DNA from: Strongylocentrotus droebachiensis
Taxonomy: Eukaryota; Echinodermata; Echinoidea; Camarodonta; Strongylocentrotidae
NCBI GenBank assembly: GCA_035222895.1
Contig: JAVYIG010000603.1
Location: forward strand, 62,001-126,000
Reading direction: 5' to 3'
DNA length: 64,000 bases
The position numbers and the translations under genes were made by a program. Below the pieces are notes generated by a model, which made no database searches, had not been told where the DNA came from, and saw only the letters and a list, made by a program, of their open reading frames with translations. This document shows, piece by piece, positions 1-10,589 of the stretch. Position 1 is the first letter of the stretch. Every line of letters begins with the position of its first letter.

Positions 1-799
1 TCATCGTACATTTGATCGCTATTATTAGATGAATTAAAACTAAAATTAAATTCTTCTACTGTATAATACTTGCTTTCAACATTTCTCAAACCTTGGTCAA
101 AATTTGCGTTAGGAAAAATCATTCAGAATTTCGGAATATCTAAAATATACAAGAAGAGCCACAGAGAGCACGCTGTGTGAGTTTGTGTTCATGTGTGAAA
201 GTGTGAGCCTGTGCATGTAATTTTGTGAATGTGTGTATGTTCTCGTGTACATGGTTGTGCTAGTGCTGAAAATAAGAGTGTTGTAAGAAATCATAAGTGG
301 AGGTAAAAATGGCAACCTAATCATAATCACTTGCAGGTCTGAAAAGCAAAGTATTTGTAGCCCATGGGACATAAATATAGCGATTCAGATTAATCATGCA
401 AATATATCGAGTTATTTTTGTATTATTGAAATAAAGATAACTTTAATATCTTGAATTGTGAAGATTAGAAATTACAATTTAAAAGAAAATGTATAGAATT
501 AAAGCGCAATTTAATGCGTATTTAAGCATGCATTATTATTTATGTTTTAAAATATAACCTCATCTGACGCAATATGTAAAATTTCAACAACAACAGAAAG
601 ATGCTAAACTTAATCAAAGGAAAGGTTTAATTTGCACTCGTTATAGACTACACTAATAATGGGAGACATTACCAAAATTGAAGGTACGAGCAGCTGGTAA
701 AAATACGAGCCAGAACCTTGATGGCATAAAGAACACACGAATGCACTCAATGGAATAAATTATGTTTCACACGCTTTAGTTAGCCGTTCGAACAATACG

Positions 800-1200
800 T
801 GTAAGGTGATAAATGCCAGTGCTTGCACAAACATGGACGCACCCCCGCAACGCAACAGAATCCAATGCACGAACCCCAGCAGAGCGCCCCGCCACAAAAC
901 ATTTCGCCCACCCGCCACGAACAAATGCATCCCGACATCCAGACGCGAACCGCACAAACTACGTGCCGCCAGGCAGGACAAGCCTTAATGATTGTCCCAC
1001 CTAGCAGCAAAGAATGTACGGCGTTCGCACTCCGACCACCGAAACACAAATATCCGCAGCAGGCGATAGAGCAAACCTGCAACAAGGCACCCAACAAAGA
1101 TCCACGCACCAAACCCGATTAAATCACGAAAGCGGCCATTCATCGACACATGTGCGAAATAGTCTGCACCGCCGATCAACGAACACTGTGTACATTCTAT
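800..1200 (-). other. GC-richer island with an interrupted open frame
   Basis: This stretch is richer in G+C than the AT-rich DNA around it. On the minus strand, one frame is open from about 1221 to 760 except for a single TAA at 985-987, and would give about 150 residues with hydrophobic stretches (AWIFVGCLVAGLLYRLL). I recognise no family, and other frames are also open because of composition. It may be an old transposon piece. The bases 1-800 on its left hold nothing I can identify. Confidence 0.2.
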
Positions 1201-1310
1201 TTTGATATGCAGGAGACCCATAAATATTTTGAAATTAGTTATACATGTATTTATACAAATAAAGGTGTATGCGTGAAACTTGTATGCTTGTATATGTACT
1301 TATGATTACA

Positions 1311-1668
1311 AACTTTACCCTTGAAACGTAGGCCCAACACTTTGGGCAGGTTTTATTTGCATTTAAAAATCAATATTGCTGTGATTGAAAATAGATACAT
1401 TAAAAAAAAATATATACAAAAAAACATCACACCATAATATAATTAATGTATTCCTTAATTGTCTCACGCAAAAGCTTATGATAATTATTACCAGCTTCTT
1501 GGGTGTTCGATGTAGCAAATGACCGATTTCACTATTTTAACACTGTACATATTTTATTGGGCAAGATGCCCTGCAAATCATATCTAAATTCTATTACTTT
1601 ATATGTTTATAATTCAATTTTTTTTAAATTAGTGGCTAGCGATTTATGAAGAAATAGGAGGTACTATA
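1311..1668 (+). repeat. Direct repeat copy 1 (partner 8045-8372)
   Basis: From the CCCTTGAAACG motif to the end at GAAATAGGAGGTACTA, this segment matches 8045-8372 in the same orientation with scattered substitutions and small gaps. The two copies now lie about 6.7 kb apart because a mariner-like element and a Gypsy element entered next to copy 1. Confidence 0.7.
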
Positions 1669-2105
1669 CCGTGTGAGTCAAAAAAAAGTTTACACCTAGA
1701 AAATCGCTAATTATTTTAAAAATCATCTATGAACAGGAAATGATTGTACATCGTATGAAAGAGTGTTTTATCCCAAATCATTTGGTACCATTTTGTGTGG
1801 TATGTGTTCACGCTTGGATGAACAGGTGGCATTGTTTGCGAGAGTGCAAAAATCGGCTTGTGCCAAGGTTGCTTATGTGATGTTTGAATAAAACAATCGG
1901 GATTTGGGTATTAATTCGGTCTTTGCAGATCTAAATAACATCCCTTACAAAATTGATTATGACACACATATCAAATATCGAATATCAAATATCAACGAAC
2001 ATTTTGTGCGCGCGCGTGTGTGTGTGTGACTTTGCTTCTGCAAAAACCATAAGCAATGCATTTCATTTGATACATTCAATTCATTCTCTCACCCCGCTAT
2101 AATCC

Positions 2106-2741
2106 TTTAGGGAATTTAATCACCTAAATAAAAGAAATAGAAATAGATTTCTTTCCTACCTTGTCTCGTAGAAAAACCTGTTGAGTACAGATACTTGGAA
2201 CATATATTATATCACAAGTAGTAGTTCAAATATTGCACAGCACCCGTAGAAAGAATATGTAAGACCATGTACAAAGTAATGACGCTTCTTCGCGAATTAA
2301 GTAAAGAAGGAGAAACTTATAATCTCTATAAAGTAATAAGGCCTCAGAACCGAGTAGAGAAACAAACGAAGAAATAGGACAAGAATTAAGATGAAGCTGA
2401 ATTAGCTTTGCTGTAGATCGACTAAAGACTCTCTAGAATACGTGTGCTCTATATGAACAGCTCAGGAGAAGTGATGAAAAAAGGTGTGGCAAATAAAGCA
2501 AGCAAGTGTAATGTACCTGTACAGTATAAGCTATACCAGTGCATTAGGTGGCTGCACATCCCAACCCATAGGGTATGGAATGTGCTTGCCAGAATAAGTA
2601 TGTGTGGCACTCTAGTAATGTAACAGGTGTCACTAAAGAAATGAGTGACAATGGAATAAAAGGCTAGACTTCAAGCCACACAATAAAGACAAGACAATAA
2701 TATTTACAAATGCAAAGTTCTCCAAAGGTCAAGTCACTACA
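2106..2741 (-). repeat. 3' LTR of the Gypsy element
   Basis: 636 bp, reading identical to the 5' LTR. It supplies the polyadenylation region of the element. The short stretch 2742-2875 between it and the pol stop holds only the polypurine tract and 3' untranslated sequence. Confidence 0.93.
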
Positions 2742-2760
2742 GTAGCTCCCCTCTAGATTT
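2742..2760 (-). promoter_or_regulatory. Polypurine tract next to the 3' LTR
   Basis: On the minus strand the sequence AGAGGGGAG lies a few bases before the 3' LTR, the expected place and composition for the plus-strand primer. Confidence 0.7.
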
Positions 2761-2875
2761 GTTGTCGAATGAAAAGTAGCAACAAATCGATGAGGAAATA
2801 TAGACCTACATGCATGTTGACTTGAAAATACGAAAATATGGTAACACTGTTGAAACACAGTAAGTTTAATATGCT

Positions 2876-5800
2876 TCACCCGACTCCGAAAAAGTCCACG
2901 AACCTCACTGGCCATCTAACTTGACGACCAGACCTGGTCTTTCGAATCTCAGGAGTGTTCTGCTTCAGTGCAGGATCCAATGCTAACGGTGCAGGATCCA
3001 GTGCTAACGGAGCAGGATCCAGTGCTAACGGAGCAGGATCCAGTGCTAACGGAGCAGGATCCAATGCTAAGGTTGCAGGATCCAATGCTAAGTCTGCGGA
3101 GTTGGATTGCCGAGGGACTTGGATAGGTGGATCTTGACCCTTCCTAGATTGAGCAGGGAGATCTTGCTCCATGAAAGCTGGTTTAAGTCTCTCAACACTG
3201 ACAGTTTCACGTTTACCATTGTAATCAATAGTAAAAAACTTGTCAGAGCGTTGAATAACTCGAAAAGGCCCCCTGTAAGGAGGTTGAAGGGGCCCCTTGA
3301 CTGCATCAACCCTCAAAAAGACGTGGGATGAGGAATGCAACTCTGGGTGTACCTGTGTAGGGGTAGCTCGTTGCTTGCGAGTAGGGGTGGGGTGTAATTC
3401 ACGCATCAGTCTCTTCAGTCTGTGGGCATAATTAGCTGGATCGCCAGCAGAGTCAGTCTGTGAAGGAGACACAAATTGGGCCGGCAGCATGACCGTAGTA
3501 CCAAAAACGAGTTCTGCTGCGGAACATCCCAGATCAGACTTGATAGCTGTACGTATACCCAGCAATACCAAAGGAAGGACCTCAGTCCAACGGACTGTGT
3601 TATGCGCCTTGAGAGAGGCTTTGAGTTGCCTGTGAAAACGCTCAACAAGCCCATTGGCTGCCGGATGGTATGCTGTTGTGCGAATGCGTTTAGTGCCAAG
3701 AAGATTAGTGAGAGCAAGAAAGAGTGCTGACTCAAATTGTCTACCCCTGTCTGTTGTAAGAGTAGTTGGAGCACCAAACACCGCTACCCATCTGGCCACA
3801 AAAGTACGTGCTACAGTATCCGCAGTGATATCTGGGATAGGTATAGCTTCTGGCCATCTGGTGTAACGATCCACACAAGTAAGAAGGTACGTGTTACCCT
3901 CTGAAGTAGGAAGTGGGCCTACAAGATCGATGTGCACATGAGAGAAACGCGCATCAGGTGAGGTAAAAGTGCCAAGTGGAACTTTTGTGTGTTTATGCAC
4001 CTTGCATCTCTGGCATTCAAGACATGTTCTGGCCCATTTCCTGATATCATGATTAATACCAGGCCAAACGAAACGTTCCGTGATGAGCTTTTGAGTGGCC
4101 CTGATCCCAGGATGGGATAGTCCGTGGAGGGCGTCAAAAATAGCTCGTCTGTGTTTGACTGGAACAAGGGGTCTAGCAACACCTGTCGAAAGATCACATA
4201 GCATGGTAGTAAGAGAACCAGGAAGCGATATATACTTGAGTTGAAGCGAGGAGTTTTGTACCTCACTATCATCCTCTTGATCTTTCGCAATGGCTGCAAA
4301 ATCTATGACCGAGGATGAATCAACTCTGTCGATACACAGACGGGAGAGAGCGTCTGCTGCTGTGTTCTCCCTTCCTGCTATGTGGTGTATCTCAGATGTG
4401 TATTGGGATATGAAATCAAGCTGGCGGATTTCACGAGGTGAGTGTCGGTCAGGCTTTGAATTCAAAGCATGGGTGAGAGGTTTGTGATCCGTGTAGATGG
4501 TAAATGTGCGACCTTCAAGTAGATGGCGAAAGTGCTTTACACCGAGGTAGGCTGCTAACAGTTCCCGACCGAAAGTGCTGTACTTAGTCTCGGCAGGCTG
4601 TAGTCTCTTAGAAAAGAAAGCCAATGGTTGCCAAATTCCATCTACCAGCTGTTGGATAGTTCCTCCAACTCCCACATCAGATGCATCAACCAACAGGCAT
4701 AGAGGAACATCAATTCTAGGATGAACTAAAATTGCAGCGTTAGCTAACTGATCTTTAGCCTGATTGAAAGCAGAAAGTTCTTGTTCACCTAGGGTGATTG
4801 GTTGGTTCTTCTTCGATCTATTTTTCAACAGATCTGTGAGAGGTTGGAGTACTTCTGCACACCGCGGAATGAACCGTCTGTAGAAATTGATCAGCCCGAG
4901 GAACTCTCGTAGTTTGGTAAGTGATGTAGGTATCGGAAAATCACGGATGATCTTCACCTTGTCACTAAGCGGCTGTATTCCATCTGAGTCAACTTTATGC
5001 CCTAGAAAGGACAGTAAAGGTACTCCAAACTGACACTTGGCGGGGTTGAGAATGATTCCATACTCTTGCAGGCGGTCAAAGAGTAGACGGAGATGTGTCT
5101 CGTGTTCGTCTTTGGTAGTACTAGCTACCAGAATATCGTCTAGATAAACATAGACGAAAGGAAAACCGCGAGTGACATCATCCATCAATCTTTGGAATGT
5201 CTGAGCTGCATTGCGAAGACCAAATGGCATCCTTACAAACTCGAATAATCCAAAAGGCGTGGTTATAGCTGTCTTGTGGATATCGCTAGGCTCGACTGGG
5301 ATCTGATGATATGCCCTGATGAGATCAATCTTTGAAAAGATTGTCCTGCCACTAAGTGACGCAGAGAAATCTTGCAAATGAGGAATAGGGTATCTATCAG
5401 GAATAGTACGAGCATTAAGCATGCGATAATCTCCACAAGGTCGCCAGTCGCCTGGTGTCTTCTTCGGAACCATGTGCAAGGGACTTGACCAGTTGCTATC
5501 AGATTGTCTGATAATGCCAAGTTCAAGCATGTGTTCAAACTCTGCCTTGGCAATCTGCTGCCGATCCGGAGCAAGCCGACGAGGGCGAGCTGAAGCAGGT
5601 GGGCCTCGAGTTTGGATATGGTGGGTGGTTGTATGCTTGACTTCTGAGTGCTTGTACACTGGCCGGGTGATGTCAGGATACTCACGAAGAAGGGAGTGGA
5701 AACGCTCCGAAGTATCTTGCTTGACATACACCGGGCTAATGATGCCTTTGTATGTACCGACTCCCTGTACTGTAAGAGTGGTGGTGGTGTCTATCAGCCG

Positions 5801-6253
5801 TCGATGTTTGATGTCGACTAATAGTCCATAGTTATCAAGGAAATCGGCTCCCAAGATAGGTGTAGGTATGTCCGTGACAACAAAAATCCAACGAAAAACT
5901 CGCCGCAACCCAAGATCAAGAGTGAAAGATCTCTGGCCAAAAGTCTTAATGGGTGACTTGTTAACAGCTTGAAGTTGGATATTTGTTGCACTTACCATTG
6001 CCGATTTTCCTAACATGGATTGAGGGAAAATACTAACTTCGGCCCCAGTATCAACAAGGAAACGCGTGCCTGATTGTTTATCATGAACAAAGAAAAGGCG
6101 ACTGGGTTGAATAGTGCCAAGTGAATTAGTCGCCGCTATTCCTTGGCGGGCCCGTTTCCCTGGACATATCCAGGGCGGCTTTGTCCTGCTGAGTATGAAC
6201 AAGGACTTATGCACTTCTGGGCTCGTTTGCCATGCTTCCAGTGGTACCAACAT
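2876..6253 (-). CDS. pol: Pol polyprotein (protease, RT, RNase H, integrase)
   Basis: 1,125 residues, no breaks. Protease active site DTGAEVS at 68-74; reverse transcriptase with YLDD at 370-373; RNase H with D523, E564 and D589; integrase zinc finger H-x-H-C-C around 710-750 ([15 protein letters not shown]) and catalytic D776 (HIDLVGP), D835 (TTDRGRQF) and E871 (NGLVERFH). The start shown is only the first ATG in the frame; real Pol begins by frameshift within the gag overlap. The C-terminal tail carries six copies of a seven-residue repeat (LALDPAP type) encoded by a 21-bp minisatellite, outside all enzymatic domains. Confidence 0.93.
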   Translation of the reverse strand: MLVPLEAWQTSPEVHKSLFILSRTKPPWICPGKRARQGIAATNSLGTIQPSRLFFVHDKQSGTRFLVDTGAEVSIFPQSMLGKSAMVSATNIQLQAVNKSPIKTFGQRSFTLDLGLRRVFRWIFVVTDIPTPILGADFLDNYGLLVDIKHRRLIDTTTTLTVQGVGTYKGIISPVYVKQDTSERFHSLLREYPDITRPVYKHSEVKHTTTHHIQTRGPPASARPRRLAPDRQQIAKAEFEHMLELGIIRQSDSNWSSPLHMVPKKTPGDWRPCGDYRMLNARTIPDRYPIPHLQDFSASLSGRTIFSKIDLIRAYHQIPVEPSDIHKTAITTPFGLFEFVRMPFGLRNAAQTFQRLMDDVTRGFPFVYVYLDDILVASTTKDEHETHLRLLFDRLQEYGIILNPAKCQFGVPLLSFLGHKVDSDGIQPLSDKVKIIRDFPIPTSLTKLREFLGLINFYRRFIPRCAEVLQPLTDLLKNRSKKNQPITLGEQELSAFNQAKDQLANAAILVHPRIDVPLCLLVDASDVGVGGTIQQLVDGIWQPLAFFSKRLQPAETKYSTFGRELLAAYLGVKHFRHLLEGRTFTIYTDHKPLTHALNSKPDRHSPREIRQLDFISQYTSEIHHIAGRENTAADALSRLCIDRVDSSSVIDFAAIAKDQEDDSEVQNSSLQLKYISLPGSLTTMLCDLSTGVARPLVPVKHRRAIFDALHGLSHPGIRATQKLITERFVWPGINHDIRKWARTCLECQRCKVHKHTKVPLGTFTSPDARFSHVHIDLVGPLPTSEGNTYLLTCVDRYTRWPEAIPIPDITADTVARTFVARWVAVFGAPTTLTTDRGRQFESALFLALTNLLGTKRIRTTAYHPAANGLVERFHRQLKASLKAHNTVRWTEVLPLVLLGIRTAIKSDLGCSAAELVFGTTVMLPAQFVSPSQTDSAGDPANYAHRLKRLMRELHPTPTRKQRATPTQVHPELHSSSHVFLRVDAVKGPLQPPYRGPFRVIQRSDKFFTIDYNGKRETVSVERLKPAFMEQDLPAQSRKGQDPPIQVPRQSNSADLALDPATLALDPAPLALDPAPLALDPAPLALDPAPLALDPALKQNTPEIRKTRSGRQVRWPVRFVDFFGVG
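2970..3095 (-). repeat. 21-bp minisatellite inside pol, six units
   Basis: Six tandem 21-bp units beginning GCAGGATCCARTGCTAA (plus strand) sit near the 3' end of pol. As the unit length is a multiple of three, each adds one [11 protein letters not shown] heptapeptide. The outer units differ slightly; the central three are identical. Confidence 0.9.
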
Positions 6254-7047
6254 TCAGCCCCAGCATGTTGTTGATGCCGACTCGGGCTACGGGAAGCTGA
6301 TTGGCGAGGGCCGGAATTCTTCGGGCCTCGCTGTCGACTGCGACTTCTGCGGTCCTCCTGTATAGAACAAGTCAAGGCTTGCACCTGAGCAGCCAGTTGA
6401 GCAACCTGGGTAGAAAGTCGATGTACTTCACCAGAGTCATTGGGAGTAGCGCTAGCGTAAGTCTGCGCTGGCACTTCTTTAGGTAAGACATGGTGGATAG
6501 TAGGCGGACCAGCAACTTCAACAATTTTGTCGGCTAATGCCGCCAGCGCAACCAAGCTGACATCATCGCTTGTGGAAGCGAGAATCAACTGTACATTGGT
6601 TGGCAGGCGTTGCAAAAATAATTGCTTAAGTATACTAGTTTCCAAAGTATTAGAGCCTAATAATTGTTGCATTCTCCTAAGGAGTTGGGAGGGCGACCTA
6701 TCGCCTAACTCTTCACTCGTCAGCAATTTGTTCAGACGCTTTTGCTCAGAGACAGAAGTTCGCTTGACTAGTGCTGCTTTGAGTATCTTATACGGCTCTG
6801 TTTGGGGAGGGGCAATTAAAATATCGCGCACCTCAAGAGCTACCTCTGGTTGTAATGAGGCGACAACATAAGCAAATTTTGTAGACTCAACTGAGACACC
6901 TCTAGTTTGAAACTGAGCCTCAACCTGAGCAAACCAAATATCAGGATCATGTGCCCAAAATGGTGGAAGCTTTAAACTAACATACGAGACTTGAGGGGAT
7001 GGTTCAGAAACCTCACTAGGTGATACATTGCTATCGGTATCAGGCAT
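6136..7047 (-). CDS. gag: Gag polyprotein of the Gypsy element
   Basis: A 303-residue open frame, intact. Residues 30-190 carry the capsid-like pattern of the CsRn1 group ([59 protein letters not shown]). A basic, Ser/Arg-rich stretch ([20 protein letters not shown]) precedes a C-terminal zinc-knuckle variant [18 protein letters not shown], of C-x2-H-type rather than canonical CCHC. It packages the genome RNA. Its last 118 nt overlap pol, which is in the -1 frame, so Pol is probably made by programmed -1 frameshifting. Confidence 0.9.
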   Translation of the reverse strand: MPDTDSNVSPSEVSEPSPQVSYVSLKLPPFWAHDPDIWFAQVEAQFQTRGVSVESTKFAYVVASLQPEVALEVRDILIAPPQTEPYKILKAALVKRTSVSEQKRLNKLLTSEELGDRSPSQLLRRMQQLLGSNTLETSILKQLFLQRLPTNVQLILASTSDDVSLVALAALADKIVEVAGPPTIHHVLPKEVPAQTYASATPNDSGEVHRLSTQVAQLAAQVQALTCSIQEDRRSRSRQRGPKNSGPRQSASRSPSRHQQHAGAECWYHWKHGKRAQKCISPCSYSAGQSRPGYVQGNGPAKE

Positions 7048-7098
7048 GATAATGACGATGACAAGGTAGATTAGATCAACAGAAGAAAAAAAATCTGG

Positions 7099-7116
7099 AT
7101 CACGTCGGGGTCACCA
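7099..7116 (-). promoter_or_regulatory. Primer binding site, tRNA-Trp
   Basis: One base inside the 5' LTR the minus strand reads TGGTGACCCCGACGTGAT, complementary to the 3' end of animal tRNA-Trp (…ATCACGTCGGGGTCA plus CCA). It primes minus-strand DNA synthesis. Confidence 0.88.
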
Positions 7117-7117
7117 G

Positions 7118-7753
7118 TTTAGGGAATTTAATCACCTAAATAAAAGAAATAGAAATAGATTTCTTTCCTACCTTGTCTCGTAGAAAAACCTGTTGAGTAC
7201 AGATACTTGGAACATATATTATATCACAAGTAGTAGTTCAAATATTGCACAGCACCCGTAGAAAGAATATGTAAGACCATGTACAAAGTAATGACGCTTC
7301 TTCGCGAATTAAGTAAAGAAGGAGAAACTTATAATCTCTATAAAGTAATAAGGCCTCAGAACCGAGTAGAGAAACAAACGAAGAAATAGGACAAGAATTA
7401 AGATGAAGCTGAATTAGCTTTGCTGTAGATCGACTAAAGACTCTCTAGAATACGTGTGCTCTATATGAACAGCTCAGGAGAAGTGATGAAAAAAGGTGTG
7501 GCAAATAAAGCAAGCAAGTGTAATGTACCTGTACAGTATAAGCTATACCAGTGCATTAGGTGGCTGCACATCCCAACCCATAGGGTATGGAATGTGCTTG
7601 CCAGAATAAGTATGTGTGGCACTCTAGTAATGTAACAGGTGTCACTAAAGAAATGAGTGACAATGGAATAAAAGGCTAGACTTCAAGCCACACAATAAAG
7701 ACAAGACAATAATATTTACAAATGCAAAGTTCTCCAAAGGTCAAGTCACTACA
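7118..7753 (-). repeat. 5' LTR of the Gypsy element
   Basis: 636 bp, starting on the minus strand with TGTAGTGACTTGACC and ending CCCTAAA, offset from the 3' LTR by exactly 5,012 bp with no indels seen. It should hold the promoter and transcription start. The end CTAAA instead of the usual CA is the same in both copies. Confidence 0.93.
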
Positions 7754-8044
7754 ATCCCAACATAATACATGATGTAGGCATCACTTTGGCGCAAGTCGAT
7801 TGTTGCACTCTCGCAAACAACGCCTCCTGTTAATCCAAGCGTGAACACAAACCAGACAAAAATGATACCAAATGATTTGTGATAAAACACTCTTTCATCA
7901 GATGTATAATAATTTACTGTTCATAGATGATTTTAAAAATAATCAGCAATTTTCAAGGTGTAAACTTTTTTTGACTCGCACTGTATATGCGCTCATGAAG
8001 TATACGTCTCCTTATTTAAATCTGAGTTATAAAAATTACAAAGA

Positions 8045-8372
8045 ATTACCCTTGAAACGCAGGCCTAACACTGTGGGCAGGTTTCACTTGCCTTTATAAA
8101 TTAATATTGCTGTGATTGAAAATTAGATACATCAAAACATCACACCATATAAAACATGTATTCCTTAATTGTCTCACGCAAAAGCTTATGATAATTATTA
8201 CCAGCATCTTGGGTGTTCGATGTGGCAAATGACTTATTTAACTATTCTAACACTATACATTATTTCTTGAGCAAGATGCTTTGCAAATAATATTTAAATT
8301 CTATACTTTATATGTTTATAATTCAACATTTATTTAGTGGCTAGCGATTTATGAAGAAATAGCAGTTACTAT
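8045..8372 (+). repeat. Direct repeat copy 2 (partner 1311-1668)
   Basis: Same sequence as copy 1 without the mariner-like insertion: here GAAATAGCAGTTACTA continues directly into TGAGTGGAGGG, so it marks the empty site. TGAGTGGAGGGTGGGATT recurs near 62518. Confidence 0.7.
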
Positions 8373-8439
8373 GAGTGGAGGGTGGGATTTTTTGTTTAAA
8401 GACCAATCTCCCATTGAGTTTCTACATGTTTTATGTCTC

Positions 8440-8492
8440 GATCAAAGCAGCAGATCACCTAATGCGTCCCCGTGACGAATTCAATGTCTAGT
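8440..8492 (+). mobile_element. 3' terminal fragment of the Helitron-like repeat
   Basis: AGATCACCTAATGCGTC, then CCCGTGACGAATTCAATGT and CTAG, followed by T, matches the 3' end of the units at 20.8-28.2 kb. Only the terminal piece is here. Confidence 0.55.
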
Positions 8493-8753
8493 TATTATTA
8501 CATTACACATAGCTTACAGTGTCTTCTAACGCGGTGCCGGGTACCGATTTCTTTTTTTTGAATCATTCTTTTTTTGGCCTCTTTTTATCACTCTGTGCTT
8601 TACCTGTTTCTTCTCCGTAGCCTTAAATGTTGTTTTCTCTTTCTTTTTTTATTTTCGTCCGTCACTCTCTGGCCCTTTTAAGGCCGCCAAAAAGTGTGGC
8701 GGGCCGATTCGGACCCACCTGGATCTGACAGTGATAATGATATATTTTCATAC

Positions 8754-8852
8754 CTTCGGCACACAAAGGTCCAGTAAATCCCGAAGCACATGTACATGCA
8801 CTGTACTCATAGGTACCTCCGTTCATGCATGGGTTTTCATCAGTACAGCACA
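8754..8852 (-). CDS. EGF-like exon with altered third cysteine
   Basis: A 99-nt exon, phase 1-1, acceptor TTTGTAG and donor GTATGA. It reads CCTDENPCMNGGTYEYSAC then TCASGFTGPLCAE. The EGF frame (NPC, NGGT, CTC, GFTGPLC) is clear, but the third conserved cysteine (normally NGGTC) is Tyr, while an extra cysteine sits next to the first, keeping the total at six. The next 3' exon should lie left of this point and was not found; the exon at 9739-9852 precedes it. Confidence 0.78.
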
Positions 8853-9259
8853 CTACAAAGAGGAGAGAAATCATACCAAACAAATTAAAGCATATTTATA
8901 AGGTAAATAACAAATGACTAGCTGTGAGTATAGTCACGCTTTGTTAACGATCTTATATTAAGAATAGCAGATTTGGATTTGTATTGTGACATTATCAAAC
9001 TAGAGAGAAGGATACATGTTCTGCTTTACCCCATTTTTACAACTCCTCTACCTCATCACTATGGGGATAAGTTTACATGTTATACAAATGTTTACAAAGT
9101 GCATGATCACTACTTTGAATTTAGCAAGTCAATTAGGTAGGGAACTGGACTGTTACAAAATCGTATGGTTTTACATTTTAACTGTTCTCTGGTATTTAAT
9201 TTGCGTAGGCTTCTACTGTTCTTACAAGGAGGTATGAGGTAAGATACCTTCTCTATATA

Positions 9260-9545
9260 GGTAAAATGTTCCTTGGCGGTGGTCATCAAATTAGGTTATC
9301 GAAAATTTAAGAACTCGCAATCATGACACTTGTTAAGATTTCTATTTCGTACATTAAATACACTGGTCAGTAACTTTCAGGTTGAAGCGAATCAAAAACG
9401 GTTTGTAGACAAAATATTAGGGTAGCCTTAGCGATCTTACGGATGATTTCATGAACGTTGAACAAAATGAGATTTGTTGATCGTTAGAAACTCAAATGTT
9501 AAAACTCGTATAAAGGCTTGTTCAGATAATGTTCAGATAATGTCC
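9260..9545 (+). repeat. Dispersed repeat with ACACTGGTCAGT, copy 1
   Basis: The block contains GGTCATCAAATTAGG, AATTTAAGAACTCGCAA, ACACTGGTCAGTAA and GTTTGTAGACAAAAT in the same order as the blocks at 11187-11510 and 15782-16170. Coding potential is not seen. The intervening 8870-9260 is AT-rich intron with nothing recognised. Confidence 0.6.
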
Positions 9546-9738
9546 AGAATACAGTGTGTCATCAAAATGTCAGCAGATGTAATATAACACGTATGAAAAC
9601 CAAATGTAGCTTGTGATACCACGTCGTTCATAGGAAATGGATGAATCTTTCCAAAACAAAACATAATGATGAGGTTAATCTGGTAGTCTGAAGAAAATTA
9701 AAATTAAAATAATGACATAATATTAACAAAGTAGTTAC

Positions 9739-9852
9739 TTGTTGAGCAGTTTATTCCGTTGTAACCAGTAGCACATGAACAGTTATAAGAGTTGACACCA
9801 TCGTTACATGTCCCACCATTCAAACAGGGCTGAGGAGCACAGTCGTCAATAT
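9739..9852 (-). CDS. Calcium-binding EGF-like exon
   Basis: A 114-nt exon, phase 1-1, acceptor TTGTAG and donor GTAACT. It starts DIDDC, the calcium-binding signature, and continues [31 protein letters not shown]. All six EGF cysteines are present, as is the C-x-[DN]-x4-[FY]-x-C-x-C hydroxylation/calcium consensus ([12 protein letters not shown]). When joined to CCP exon A the junction reads ECEDIDDC. Phase 1-1 is the usual exon design for shuffled EGF modules. Confidence 0.82.
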
Positions 9853-9954
9853 CTACAATGGGAACATTTGAATTATTGTTTTTTTCATAGATGGAATATA
9901 ATATTCTATATCATAATATTTATAAATTCTTTTATTTGATGGTATAACTTTGCT

Positions 9955-10140
9955 TCATAATAATATCAAATAATAATACATTGTTTCTTTTATAGCGCTA
10001 TATCCCGTTTAAAACTGATCAAAGCGCTTTACAAAACAAATACATCAATGAATTAAAACTCAACAAACATATGATAGAAAATGTAATACAGTTAATTACA
10101 ATGTAAATAGAAGTGTTTTGAGATGTTTCTTAAATATACA
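9955..10140 (-). mobile_element. 3' end fragment of an L2-like element
   Basis: AATAATAC, then TATAGCGCTATATCCCG and AAAGCGCTTTACAAAAC resemble the 3' end of the L2-like element at 38440 (TATAGCGC, GCGCTTTACAA) in the same orientation, including an AT-rich trinucleotide tail at the left. No coding part remains. 10140-10590 holds no recognisable feature apart from one ACACTGGTCAGT at about 10432. Confidence 0.45.
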
Positions 10141-10589
10141 AGAGGGCACTGATATGACGTCATGTAACAACTATGGCATCATAACGTAGGCCTACTATTT
10201 TAGAAACCAAATGTAAATCAACATGTCTGCGAAATTTCAAGAAGATAGAACAGTAGCCTTTGATACAACTTTGTAGACAAAAGGGGGATAGAGACTTTCA
10301 AAAACAATTTCTGACTCATATAATTGTTTGGTCTTCAAATAATCAAATAATCATTCCTCGTGAAAATAATATAAATAATTAATTAACCTGTTGCAAAAAT
10401 AATAAATAACATATTTTAATTGAAAAATACACTGGTCAGTATCCAGTAATACCACAGTTGATGCGAACATATACAGTACTAATAAACAGAAAACCATGAT
10501 AATCGATCTTAGATTTTCTATCACTTTGTTTTATGAGCATCGTTATTATCATGACCATTCCGCCTTGGACATTCGTCACTGTATTAATA

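Larger units (their letters stand above)
2106..7753 (-). mobile_element. Complete Gypsy (Ty3) LTR retrotransposon, CsRn1-like
   Basis: The 5,648-bp element runs on the minus strand: 5' LTR (7118-7753), primer site, gag, pol, polypurine tract, 3' LTR (2106-2741). The target duplication ATCC (2102-2105 and 7754-7757) flanks it. The LTRs read as identical over 636 bp and both coding frames are open, which indicates a very recent insertion. A tRNA-Trp primer site, a Gag knuckle of C-H-C-C type and the Gag/Pol sequence pattern fit the CsRn1/Kabuki lineage of Ty3/Gypsy elements. No envelope gene is present. Confidence 0.93.
1669..7983. mobile_element. Mariner-like long inverted-repeat element, split by Gypsy
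   Basis: The left end (CCGTGTGAGTC plus an A-run and GTTTACACC) and the right end (GGTGTAAAC plus a T-run and GACTCGCACTG) are inverted repeats flanked by TA on both sides. The similarity continues inward for roughly 200 bp on each arm (for example TCATCTATGAACAG and GTGTTCACGCTTGGAT). Without the Gypsy insertion the element is about 660 bp and has no transposase frame. TA target and TIR style fit Tc1/mariner-type non-autonomous elements; the exact family is not known to me. Confidence 0.7.

Noticed and set aside
780..1112. 110-residue Cys-rich protein on the minus strand
   Set aside because: Several frames are open here because of composition, and no family pattern is visible; kept only as an unassigned island.
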